A stretch of 64,000 bases of DNA, from NCBI RefSeq assembly GCF_013426205.1, contig NC_089427.1, positions 3,596,001 through 3,660,000 of the forward strand. The letters are read 5' to 3'. A model generated the notes under the pieces. That model saw only the letters and a list, made by a program, of their open reading frames with translations. It was not told the DNA's origin and searched no databases. The position numbers and the translations under genes were made by a program. Origin of the DNA: Metarhizium brunneum (lineage: Eukaryota > Ascomycota > Sordariomycetes > Hypocreales > Clavicipitaceae). Positions 1 to 9,437 of the stretch are shown piece after piece. Position 1 is the first letter of the stretch; every line of letters starts with the position of its first letter.

Positions 1-2969
1 CTCCCGTGCTCCGCTGCCCAAACCGCTGCTTTCACGCTGATTGTTTTGTTGTCGCTTGTGTGTTTGAGTACATGGACATCTGGACTAGACCCTGCCTCCA
101 ACAGAGCCTTGATTGCCTCAAGACTAGCGTGTTCGACGGCAATTGACAATGGAGTCCTCTCCTTTGAATCAGTTGCCTCTAGGCTTGCGCCGTTCCATAT
201 CAAATTTGATAGTACCACTCCTCTATCAGCCCGGGCAGCTTTATGAAGGGCGGACCCGGATCCGCTCCCTTGACCCTCAATCTCCGCTCCATATTCCAGA
301 AGAAGCTTGATAACGTCCATGCTGCCTATCTCACTCGCTGCGGCTACATGTTCATATTTTGGTGCTACCCCATGCAGTAGCAAGGCTCTGACTATTTCTG
401 TGTGTCTACCATGGATAGCATTCTGAAGAGCGTCTTCTATCTCGTCATCGTAGAGTCCGTGTTGTAGGAAGAGTTGAAGAACTTCCAAGTGACCATGAGC
501 CGCCGCATATGATAGAGGTGTCAAGCTTTTGTCGTCCCTCGTCGCAAAATCAGCAGGCTTAGCCCATTTGTCCAGGAAAAGCAGCTTCTTCTCGAGGACT
601 CTCACTACATCTATATCGCCTCCTTCAGCAGCATAATGCCAAACAGTTTTTCGTAGGGTGTCGGCTGATGTGATGGCTTCATGAATGCGATCACGACCCT
701 TCAATTCTGGTAAAGCGAAAAGGACCTCGAGAGCTACCGCGTGACCCATCATGGTGGCGATATGAATTGGCGTTCGGCCCATGAAATCTCGGCTGCTTAT
801 GTTTCCCTTGGCGAGATATCTGGGAGGACCTGAAGCCCGTTGTAACAGCCCGAAATAGGTAATAAAGTGCAGCATTCCGACTCGCTTTTTCTGTGAATCC
901 CGGAAGAACTCTGCATCCTCACAGAATAGCGCTTCCACTACAGCAAGCCTCCTTCTTTCGTCTGTCACCAGTAATTTTAGCGCTGGGTCTTCAAAGTCAA
1001 CCTTTCTGTCAAACATCAGAAGCCGCCCCCAATTGGTTGCGGCGTACTCATAGAATGGGTATTCATGGAGCCTCTGGCGATATTTTTCAGACGTGAGCGC
1101 CGGAGGTGCCAAGTCTAGACCATTGAGATATTTAATGCAGGCCGCCGCAAGCACGCTAGACGGTATGAGCAGCCCTGGATTCAACTTGTACGCCTTCTCA
1201 AGGTGTTCTTGCAAGGAGAAGTGGAAAAAGACAACCGACTTGGTGCTAGAGCTGTAACGGACGAGATCTAAGCAAACCTTTCCAATGCGAGGAATGTCAA
1301 TAGAGTCAGTGGGTTTCTCTTGCCAGTCTTTGGTTTCCATTTTGAGTACGTGCTCCAGTGCGGATGCTGGCATTGAACCCGTACTGTAAAATAGCCAGCT
1401 TAGAATGTGCTTCGCTAGATTGGAGTCGGCCGTACACTGCGACATGATTCGATTGATTTGCGCATCATACACTTGGCCAAGATCTTCGGCAAGATTGCGA
1501 AGACTGTCGTCAATGTTGAAGCCCTCTGGCAACCCATTCTCAGATAACTTGAATATGCTGTTGAGCTGTAGTTCAACAAGCAGGAACCTTTTGCAAATGG
1601 TAACACGTAAGCGGGATGAGGGTCTCGACGTAGTAAGGCGAAACTTACATTCCATGTTTGCTTCCTATGGCCACAAGTTCTTCCTCTATTTTGGACTCCT
1701 GCGCCCTGCTGAAGGTGGTTATTCGTTCCGAGAGCTTACTGAGCCTCGAGCGAACAAAGAGACTCATGTCTGCCGACGAGGGAGTGATGTGGATATTGAC
1801 GCATTGATCAAAGTCACGTAGACCATGAGATGGGCGAGAGGTCACAAATAGACGAGCATGGGAAGATTGAAGAGATCCGAGAAAGGCGTCCAGACCTAAC
1901 CTATGCTCGCTAGAGCACTCATCAAGAGCATCCAATACAATGAAGGCTTTGCGGAACCTCGCAAAGAGAGATAGTAGCACGCCCGTAAGTTCCGTAACCG
2001 AAGGCATATCACGATGTTCTAGTGCTAGAACCTCTGTCGGCAAAGTAGGTGACTGGATATACAGCTGCTGAATCAGTGTGAGCACAATACTGAAAACAGA
2101 AGTCGGATTCCGGTAGCTCAAATAGAAATAAGCCAAACCCAAGGAAGAATGGTGGCGCAAGCTCTTCAGTTCATCAATGACTGCAGAGCTAGTTGCACAG
2201 TTAGCAACGAAATATGTCATCGCGAAATGCTGACTCACGCAAGAATAGTTTTTCCAGAACCAGGTCGTCCGAAACAGTAGATAACGTTTTCATGTCGGCT
2301 CATGTCGATTCTGTCACTCTCCATCCAGTTGCGGAATCTGGAATCGCTAAGTAGCCATACACCAGACCCTTGGACGCGGCTGCTCTGTGAAGCAGCATGT
2401 ATTTCGTTGTATTCAGCACAAGCGTTCCAAAGCGGCGATCGGTTAAGACCTCCGGAAGGCATGCGGCTGATCGACTCATCCGGAATACTTGCCAGCGAAC
2501 TGGGGTACCTGATAACAGTATTGTCATTAGCTTAGCAGCATTGCTATCTTTCACAGAATTATATCACTCACGATGCCCTGAGGCGTGCTATGTGAACCTG
2601 AAAATCATTAAAGATGGCTTCGGCTTCTTGTTTGCTGAGTGGCAATGCAAAGGGCTCCAGGTCGCTCATGGAGGATTGCCACTCCGTCCCATACTCGTCA
2701 TCACCAAATAGCTTGGATCCCAGGGCAACCAAGACATTCTTCAAAGCCCTGAATACTCGGGGCAGGTCGCCAACAACAATCGGGATATTGCTCCGCAGCG
2801 ACGATTCCTCCAAATATGTTAGCGTCGTGCGAAGGCGAGCAAGCTCATACAATAGGCGGTCGACGATGGGTGTACTATCCCGGTCCCAGTGGCGATGCAG
2901 CGCAGCAATCACTTGAATGCTCAATGCAAGGAGTGATGCTGTATTGGAAGCTATCGACTTTGGGTCCAT
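1..2969 (-). CDS. NACHT-ankyrin STAND (NLR-type) protein, 3' end missing
   Basis: A fungal NOD-like receptor-type ATPase, inferred to act in cytosolic signalling such as self/non-self or stress recognition. Four exons are seen: 2969-2572, 2508-2239, 2188-1649 and 1587-1, with introns of 63, 50 and 61 bp that have GTGAGT or GTAAGT donors and keep the frame. The start MDPKSIASNTASLLALSIQV is typical of the fungal STAND N-terminal helical domain; an upstream in-frame ATG at 3053 is less likely. The Walker A motif GRPGSGKT lies near residue 215 and Walker B FIVLDALDEC in exon 3. Exon 4 encodes a helical stretch and then at least six ankyrin-like repeats, for example LTPLSYAAAHGHLEVLQLFL and RTPLSIAVEHASLEAIKALL. 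The frame is open to the window edge, so more than 930 residues are present and the C-terminus is missing. The molecule that triggers it cannot be told from sequence. Confidence 0.88.
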
Positions 2970-3775
2970 GAGCAATATGCGACCGGTGGCCGTACACAGG
3001 TGTGTTGATGTAACAAAAGAGTTCAAGGCTTTTTTATCTATCGTCACTACCAAGAAGCCACCTGAACCAGATCATGATGAAGGAGCATAAGCAGGGTGTC
3101 AGCTCTGAGATGACTAATATTACATAGATCATGTGGTCTGTTGAACAACCAGATTGTACTTCACAAATCCGTAGCATCACGTGGAAAGTCGGTCAATTGA
3201 GATATCGGCCAATCACAATCATTGTCACACAGTCGAGACCTGGACAAAGGCTTCGGACTACAAAGGTTACACGACAACAAAGAAAGGTCAAGTATCACGA
3301 GAACCCGCAGTTGGGTCTTAAGCGAGGGCTGCCTTGGGCACTAGCCCTTACTAAATTCTTGTATTTTTAGAAACCTCTGGTCCCTTGAGGCCTGTTAAAA
3401 AACCAAGGATCTTTAATAGCTTAAAGTCTGGTTAATTATTACATGAATACATGAACTAACCCGTGCCAAGCCCAGTTACTTGCCCTCGTCACATTCTCAC
3501 TGCGGGTTTTACCTGGACGTAGAAATCTAGCGTGAAACACTTATCTGCGTACTTCCATGCCTACGTATAGTCACTTGAATGCAAAAAAGCGACGACTCCT
3601 GACACTTGACACGCAAAGTAGACAACCACCTGAATATCCATTATCTTGTATTACAGCATCTCATCATAAAATCTGGGGAATCATGCGAATCTACCTCTAA
3701 ACCAAACAACGCTGTCTAAATAACAAAACCAATCCATCTTTAATAATTGTCCAATTATCCAACCCACCGTACCAA
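2970..3775. other. Intergenic region between the NLR-type gene and abfB
   Basis: No gene is supported. The region holds the 5' flank of the NACHT-ankyrin gene, a diverged LTR relic (3262-3493) and the AT-rich 3' flank of abfB. Confidence 0.6.
3262..3493 (+). repeat. Diverged solo-LTR relic, subfamily B
   Basis: The stretch aligns by eye with the intact LTR at 34637-34825. It shares the TTCTTGTAT..TAGA core at 3357-3375, the GGTCCCTTGAGGCC block, the AACCAAGGATCTTT block and the terminal GCCCTCGTCACA. The left end (GGTTACACGA) is approximate. Many scattered differences show that it is old, and no target-site duplication is visible. Confidence 0.6.
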
Positions 3776-5311
3776 CTAAGCAAAGCCATCGCCAACCTCA
3801 TACGTCACATCCTCATGATACACCCACTGCGCGTCAAAGTACACAGGCCCCCCATTCCGCGCAGCAAACATGTCGTTGTTGAAGTGCCTCCAGTAGCGGG
3901 TAGGATACTTCCAAGACCGCAACGAGCTGCCCTTGCCAGCAATCCCCTCCTGCGGGCAAAACGTAGCGTGCTCCCGAAACTCCTTCGAGTCATCATTCGC
4001 CCCCACGACGAGGCGAAACTCGGGCGACACGCGCACAAAGCTGCCCGGCGCGTCGACCGACTCAAACGACAGGCAGTCGCCGGGGCCCAGCCCAGCGCGC
4101 ACAACCCAGCTCGCCTCCCGCTTCAGCTGGTCGCCGCTAGACGACGACACCTCCTCGGTCCTGACGGCGCCGCCGCTATGAGCAACGTAGCGACTCGTAC
4201 AGCAGGGCGTGGTAGCTCGCAGCGAGACGTGAGAGCCGACGGTGAAGCGCGGCCCGCTGGTCAGCGAGGTGACGGCGTACTTGGCCCGGACAATGTCGGC
4301 CTGCACCTCGGCCTCGGCCTCGTCAGACGGGTAGCCCGAGGTCATGGCCCCCTCGTAGAAGGTGCCCTGGGCGCGGTTGCTGTTGTCGCCCCCGATGCCG
4401 AGGAGGATGGCGCCCTCCTTGTGCATCTTCTCGTAGCCCTTGGGCCGGCCGCCGCTGTAGAACGTCGACAGCGTGCCGGACGCGCCGTCGCCGCCGCGGA
4501 TCGCGTAGTGCCCCGGCTTGCCCTTGACCGCGGCCGTGACGAAGCGCGACGATACGGTTGGGTTTCCGTCGTTCTTGCCGGCCGTGCTGCCGGAGAAGAT
4601 GCCGTTCTCGAGGTCGGCCTGGACCCAGGGCCCGTTGCCGGAGCCTTTGTAGCCGCCGTCGCCAAAGTAGATGGTCTCCATCTTGCCGTCGCCCGTGTCC
4701 CGGTTGTCCCTCTCGGCGTTGCCGTAGTCGAAGCAGCAGCCCGAGTTGTAGTGCGTGCCGTCGAGCACGGCGTATATGCCCTGCGCCTCGTCCTCGGACG
4801 CCGTGCCCACGGCCGCGTTGTTGCGGTAGCCGTCGTTGGGCGAGATGAAGACGCCGTATGCCTTTTCGCCGCCGAGCGTCACCGGGGCGCCAATGGCGCT
4901 GGAGAGGGAATCGTGGCCCCCTGGTTCCGGGCCGCTCGCGGCGCCGCCGGGCGGAGCTTGGGTGAGGTGGTTGTCGCGGCCGGACTGGTCGTAGATGACG
5001 GTGATGACGCAGGTTGTGCGGGCGCAGAACGAGTCTTGGTGGCCGGAGTTGGCTACGCCGCCGGCTGACGTGGTCGTGATGTCGGTCGTCGCCTGGTCGG
5101 AGTCGCGCCTCACTTGGTAGAGTCTCCCCGAGTACTTGGCATATAAAGCGCGCGTGGTGCTGTGCGCCGCGATGCAAGGCGTGCCGTGGGATCCGTATAT
5201 ATCACAGGGTCCGGCCGCCACGACGGAGCCATATATGGCGGCAACGCCCAGGGTCGTGAGGCAGGCATGTCGCGCTGCTCGTTGTAAAAATCCGCCGCCG
5301 TGTACGCACAT
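3776..5311 (-). CDS. abfB: Alpha-L-arabinofuranosidase B, GH54 with CBM42
   Basis: A secreted hydrolase that removes terminal alpha-L-arabinofuranosyl groups from arabinoxylan and arabinan. It is a single exon of 511 residues. An N-terminal signal segment of about 33 residues precedes GPCDIYGSHGTPCIAAHSTT, the usual mature GH54 start. The GH54 domain spans roughly residues 34-340. By comparison with the known Aspergillus enzyme, the nucleophile is the Glu in WVQADLENGIF and the acid/base is the Asp in GIGGDNSNRAQGTF. The C-terminal 150 residues form the arabinose-binding CBM42 beta-trefoil (SLRATTPCCTSRYVAHSG, DCLSFESVDAPGSFVRVSP). Length and domain order are normal for the family. The coding strand is GC-rich, and long open frames on the opposite strand are shadows of it. 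Confidence 0.95.
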   Translation of the reverse strand: MCVHGGGFLQRAARHACLTTLGVAAIYGSVVAAGPCDIYGSHGTPCIAAHSTTRALYAKYSGRLYQVRRDSDQATTDITTTSAGGVANSGHQDSFCARTTCVITVIYDQSGRDNHLTQAPPGGAASGPEPGGHDSLSSAIGAPVTLGGEKAYGVFISPNDGYRNNAAVGTASEDEAQGIYAVLDGTHYNSGCCFDYGNAERDNRDTGDGKMETIYFGDGGYKGSGNGPWVQADLENGIFSGSTAGKNDGNPTVSSRFVTAAVKGKPGHYAIRGGDGASGTLSTFYSGGRPKGYEKMHKEGAILLGIGGDNSNRAQGTFYEGAMTSGYPSDEAEAEVQADIVRAKYAVTSLTSGPRFTVGSHVSLRATTPCCTSRYVAHSGGAVRTEEVSSSSGDQLKREASWVVRAGLGPGDCLSFESVDAPGSFVRVSPEFRLVVGANDDSKEFREHATFCPQEGIAGKGSSLRSWKYPTRYWRHFNNDMFAARNGGPVYFDAQWVYHEDVTYEVGDGFA

Positions 5312-7409
5312 GTCTCGATACTTTTTGGCGTGTGGTTGAAACTAGCAATGGCGCAGGCGTACATACAAAGACATGCCCGTTTAGTTGTGCGATACTACTG
5401 AATGGTCACCGGCAAAACGATTAGATGGTCGTGAATATGGTCCCGGAAGTGAGCTCTTTCTCTCTTTCCCCTTCCTCCTCCTCGTACGGCGTCTTGTCCC
5501 CTACTTATGTGTCTATCTAAAGATGCACGCTAGAACGAACGTGCTTCAATCATGTCGCAGATCAAATCATGCACGCCCAAGGCCATCATTTCCCGAGGGT
5601 TCTAGGCCCTCTTGCTCCCTGGCTCCGTGTCAAGAGCAAAAGACTGCAATTACTGATATGATGAAGCCAAACCCTGTATCCGTCCCTTGGCTCCGCCGCC
5701 AACGGCCACGGACGCCACTTGGGATCATGGCGCTGCTACAATGGTAGACGAGACAAAAGAAATCACAGCCGGCGCCGTGAAGCCATGTCCAGTTTGGAAC
5801 TAGCACGTTTACCCCTGGGTCCGAGATGGCAGAGTCCAGACACTAGTCCCATCCATGGCCGGCTGTTGAAAGCAGCCCAGGTCGCATTATACGTTCGTTC
5901 CCAAGGTGGGGGGAGCCCCTTGACCCCCTGATGGCTTTGTGATTTGACAAGGTCCGGTATTAGTGATGGCCAACTAAGATTGATGTCTCTAGAACACTTC
6001 CAGTCAAGCCACGGGTTGGCGTGGTGGATCGGGATCGGGCGCTCGCCGAGATATCGCCCCGCCAAGCATGAATCTTTGCCCTTCGCATAAACTATTGTAT
6101 CAAATGGTTCAAACATGGGAATACTGGTCATATTTGGTTCCTTGTTTGGAGCCGCGGCCAAAGCTCCCCCATTGTTGCTCCTGGCCACCTGATTCACCCG
6201 GAGAGCATTGAGGACAATTTATATAAAACACCAGATCAGACACGACGACCGTGCCCTCGTGCCAACAAGCCTCATGATTGGTGGACGCGATGGGCGCATT
6301 GTTTGTCTGCCCTGGATGTACATACGGACCAACACCGGCCCTGACCCGCTCCATGGACACACGAATCGAACCAGACAGCTCAATGCATGGGTGACCCGGG
6401 AGATTGGTTCTCATCCTTCTGCCATCGGGCGCCATTGGACGCGAGCGGGCGCCCGTCATTCATGTCTCCTCTGCCGGGCCTTGTACGAGCCATAAACACC
6501 CCCAGCAGCTCTGTTTCTAGAGCTTTGGACGAAACAAGATTAGACGGCATTGCGAACCTGGAGCAAGGTGGAATGGGACCGAACCAAGGCACCGGCGGTG
6601 GCAGGGATGCAGGACCAGGTTGCACAAGGTCACATGAACGCCGGCCGCAGCAGGACATGAATCCGAAACACAAACAGAACAAAGGGCTCGTAGTGCAAAG
6701 CCATGACGCTGGAGAAGGGGAACATGGGCGAATTTCTTGCGAGAGCCTTGCATGCACGGTTCGTATGCCGGACCGGGCCTTGAGGTCGCGGGCCAACTCG
6801 AGGAATGGCGGGGAAACAAAAAGTATCCTTTTTTTAGAATGGACTAACTTGATTTGATCTAGAGCGAATATCAATTATAGCTCCTACCTCTTCAACATGT
6901 AAACCTCGCAAGTGGTTGATACAGGTAATAGCAAGAGCCACATACAATACCACTAGCTCGATCAATACACTTGCTTATAATTATTGAAGACTATTTTTAA
7001 TTATTTCAAGTGTAGCTTGCGCTAAAAAGCTAAATGCATGTGCTTGAAGAAACCAAGCTTGTGATCCAGTGAAATTAATCATGTGCCGTACCCATTCCTC
7101 CAAACTGCGCTCATATTTGCACTCTTGGGTGCGTGACATGTTTTAGAGCTAGTTGATTAAAAATAAACATTTGAATTGACCCCATCAAAAGGTTCAGCCT
7201 TGTGCTACTACACTAAGGGTTCAGATATGCCGTCCAGCTTTTCTGCTGTCAAGAGCTGTAGGCATTTGCCAGACACCGTAAGGTTAACCTATACACAATT
7301 ATAGCATCACGACATCGCGGAAAGGCGCCCCAGGCCGCCTTCGGAGACGAAATTTTTTAAAAGGCTTTACCCTGGAACTGATAGCTTTAATTGCATCTAT
7401 GGCAAGTGC
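5312..7409. other. Gene-poor stretch of about 2.1 kb
   Basis: I see no convincing gene. Several open frames of 95-164 codons occur on both strands around 5760-6870, but they overlap each other, are rich in Arg, Pro and Ser, and show no recognisable motif. The segment 6870-7400 is AT-rich. Confidence 0.5.
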
Positions 7410-7960
7410 TCACGTTGGCATCAGATCTAATATGAACCACTGTTTATTATGGTGAGGCAGCGCAGCAGCAGCTGGATTGAGGTTTGCCGCTGTATATTGT
7501 GCGAAGCCAAGGGAGCTGACGACATGTGCCGCATTTTTGGTGAAGCTTTCTTCCGCTTCGCCGCTGTACAAGAAGAAGGCGTGCTCGGTGCCAACTAGTT
7601 GAGGCGGAATCATGACGGCGCCGTCGAAATAGTACCCTGCTCCACGGGGCTTGATCCATTCCTGCATTTCCCAAGCCTGTCTCGGGGTGCCGTTGGTGAC
7701 ATTGGCCATAGTTTTGTTGGAAAGCGCCGAAGTAGACGAACCGATCGGTTCCAGGACACGATAGATGATGTCGTGATCGACCACGCAGATGACGATGATG
7801 TGGTGGGCTCGAACGCTGCTCCGCCGTCGACAACTGCTTTTACTTGTGGTCGGTGTGTAGTTCGGTTCCGAAGACTGACTACATAGGATATGATTTTGAA
7901 AAGTGTTTTGGCGAGGAACGCGCCCATGTTGCCAATGCCTATAAATGTGACAGAAGACAT
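7410..7960 (-). pseudogene. Imine-reductase-like / 6PGDH-type NAD(P)-binding oxidoreductase relic
   Basis: The N-terminus MSSVTFIGIGNMGAFLAKTL is a Rossmann-fold start with a GxGxMG loop. After VVDGGAAFE the frame shifts: continuation as ICVVDHDIIYRVLEPIGSS is in another frame (near 7805), and about ten residues usual at this point seem to be missing. The next part, WIKPRGAGYYFDGAVMIPP followed by FFLYSGE, resembles fungal imine-reductase-like proteins. The reading then stops at 7410 after about 180 residues, well short of the usual 290, so the C-terminal helical domain is absent. A frameshift plus truncation makes this a pseudogene. It sits beside an MFS relic, which suggests a decayed metabolic gene group. 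Confidence 0.7.
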
Positions 7961-8174
7961 GGCGTTGCGAGCAGAGCCTCTAATGGAGCATTATCTTAGC
8001 ATATATTCGGAGCATCACGGTAAGTATGAATTGAATCTGGCTTAATAATTACTATTTATGTACTTTTAAGTCTTTTTTATTTCACCCTAAGATAAATAAT
8101 CATATAAGCATAACACAGGTATTATATAAACATAATATCTTAACCCACCGCGAATCGTACATGTCACACATCCA

Positions 8175-8420
8175 TCACCGTGAAGGCTCTTTGTATTTCT
8201 CGGAGGTTTGCTCATGAGCTATCTCCTGTGTTGTACGGGCAAGCAGCTCCAAGCTTTGCTTATGTATCTTGTGTAATCCAGTAGAATCAAGCATGCCGTT
8301 GATGTGCCCAGTGGCTTCTGGGCGGTGATGAATCATGGCTTGGACAACAGCGAGGCGAATTGTAACTTGTGTGCGATTCTGCTGCTTTTTACATCGTAGG
8401 CCTCGTAGGAGGGGTTCCTT
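8175..8420 (-). pseudogene. Unidentified coding relic
   Basis: An 81-codon open stretch without its own start, ending at TGA (8175-8177) and bounded upstream by TAG (8421-8423). It reads like the C-terminus of a helical protein (for example VVQAMIHHRPEATGHINGML and HKQSLELLARTTQEIAHEQ). I do not recognise the family. It lies just upstream, on the same strand, of the imine-reductase-like relic but in no clear frame relation to it. It could be part of that locus, a separate dead gene, or chance. Confidence 0.35.
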
Positions 8421-8550
8421 CTATCGAGCGAAAAGCCCTCATCTCGTTGGCGAGAGTAGTACAAGGTAAGCCTAGTTTTGAGCTATAACGCCCCCTATAA
8501 CGTATGCTGGAGTCGTAACTTGGTTAACATGTCGGACATTGATAGCAAAA

Positions 8551-9437
8551 ATTTCATTCAGGGGCATATAGCATCCATATTGATTGACATGCTTCCAGGC
8601 AAACTACCTTCTGTCTTGGAGAGCCGCGGCGGCTATTGTCTTGAGCACTCTGGTTTCAACCCCCCTTGATAATTTCCTCGAGGGCACAGTGAAGATGCAC
8701 GTGGTGTCTAAAGATGTGACTCTGGCACGTATGAGCATTATTTTTCTTACGCTCGGGTATGCTGTGTTGGCAGCAGCTTCTAGTTTATGGGTGGCCATCA
8801 TTGGTAAGTTTATAACCCAACAAACCTTCCTGCTGAGATTGTACTTATTCAATTCTTAGGGATAGAGCTTTATACCCTAGGCAGCTCCTTTGGTGTGACA
8901 AGGGTTCAACATAGAAGGCTTGGAGCAAAAGGGCTCAATTCGATAATAATCTCGAAGGGTCTCTAAGGTCTTGAGTTACTACGAAAAAGGGAGAGAAGGG
9001 TGACCGCCTTATATACATAAAAGGAACGCCTAGGCCTAGGGTCCTTGCCTAGGCACGTGTTCTAGCTGTGTAACTAATAAGTCTTGTATCGGCGAAGCCC
9101 CTTTATTGGACTTCACGATCTGTTGGGCCTTTTCCGTGTAACATTTGGAACATTCATGCGTTCGATTATCAGCGTCATGGTAGAGCCCAGTCAGATTAGA
9201 ACCATCTACAGTCCTTTGTCTATTATGTATACCGTTGGAACGCTCCTGGCGGTCCTAATCATGGCGCAAAGTCTGAGCTGGAGTGTTCGGCTTGATGGGC
9301 TCGTAAAAGGGATGACGTATATAGTTCCTTATGCGTTGTGCGTCATTCAAACACTGCTGTTGCCCAAACCCAGGGTTTCGGACCCTAAAGAAGAGCAAAA
9401 GAGAGTAGGATCGTCGCAGGATGGCGATATGGAGTAA
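8551..9437 (+). pseudogene. MFS transporter relic interrupted by a solo LTR
   Basis: This is the C-terminal third of a major facilitator protein. The segment YLLSWRAAAAIVLSTLVSTP, then RMSIIFLTLGYAVLAAASS, ends in VAIIG at a GTAAGT..TTCTTAG intron (8804-8859). It continues as IELYTLGSSFG, where the LTR (8894-9143) is inserted, and resumes as TFMRSIISVMVEPSQIRTIY followed by two hydrophobic segments and a stop at 9437. LYTLGSSFG..MRSIISVMVEP corresponds to the conserved LytlGsgF..lrSl.tslv.p region of this MFS group. Upstream of 8584 the frame is broken by stops and the first eight or so membrane segments are not recognisable. The part around the LTR is otherwise intact. Confidence 0.75.
8894..9143 (-). 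mobile_element. Solo LTR, subfamily A, with TTTGG target duplication
   Basis: A 250-bp element that reads, on the minus strand, TGTTACACGG to TTGTCACA. It is flanked by an exact 5-bp direct repeat TTTGG (8889-8893 and 9144-9148), the mark of retroviral-type integration. A TATA-like ATATACATAA lies at 9011-9020. There is no internal domain, so this is a solo LTR left by recombination. It resembles the copies at 21.3, 21.6, 24.4 and 36.7 kb (shared AGGAACGCCT, CTAGG and CGGCGAAGCCCCTTT blocks). It is inserted in an MFS gene. Confidence 0.9.

Noticed and set aside
3815..5068. Plus-strand 417-codon open frame over abfB
   Set aside because: It is antisense to a clear GH54-CBM42 gene, is rich in Arg, Ala and Val, and arises from the GC-rich third positions of abfB. 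Frames at 4323-5177 and 4342-4665 are rejected for the same reason.
6380..6874. 164-codon minus-strand frame
   Set aside because: It overlaps frames of similar length on both strands, has no motif and has an unlikely Cys/Pro/Ser-rich composition.
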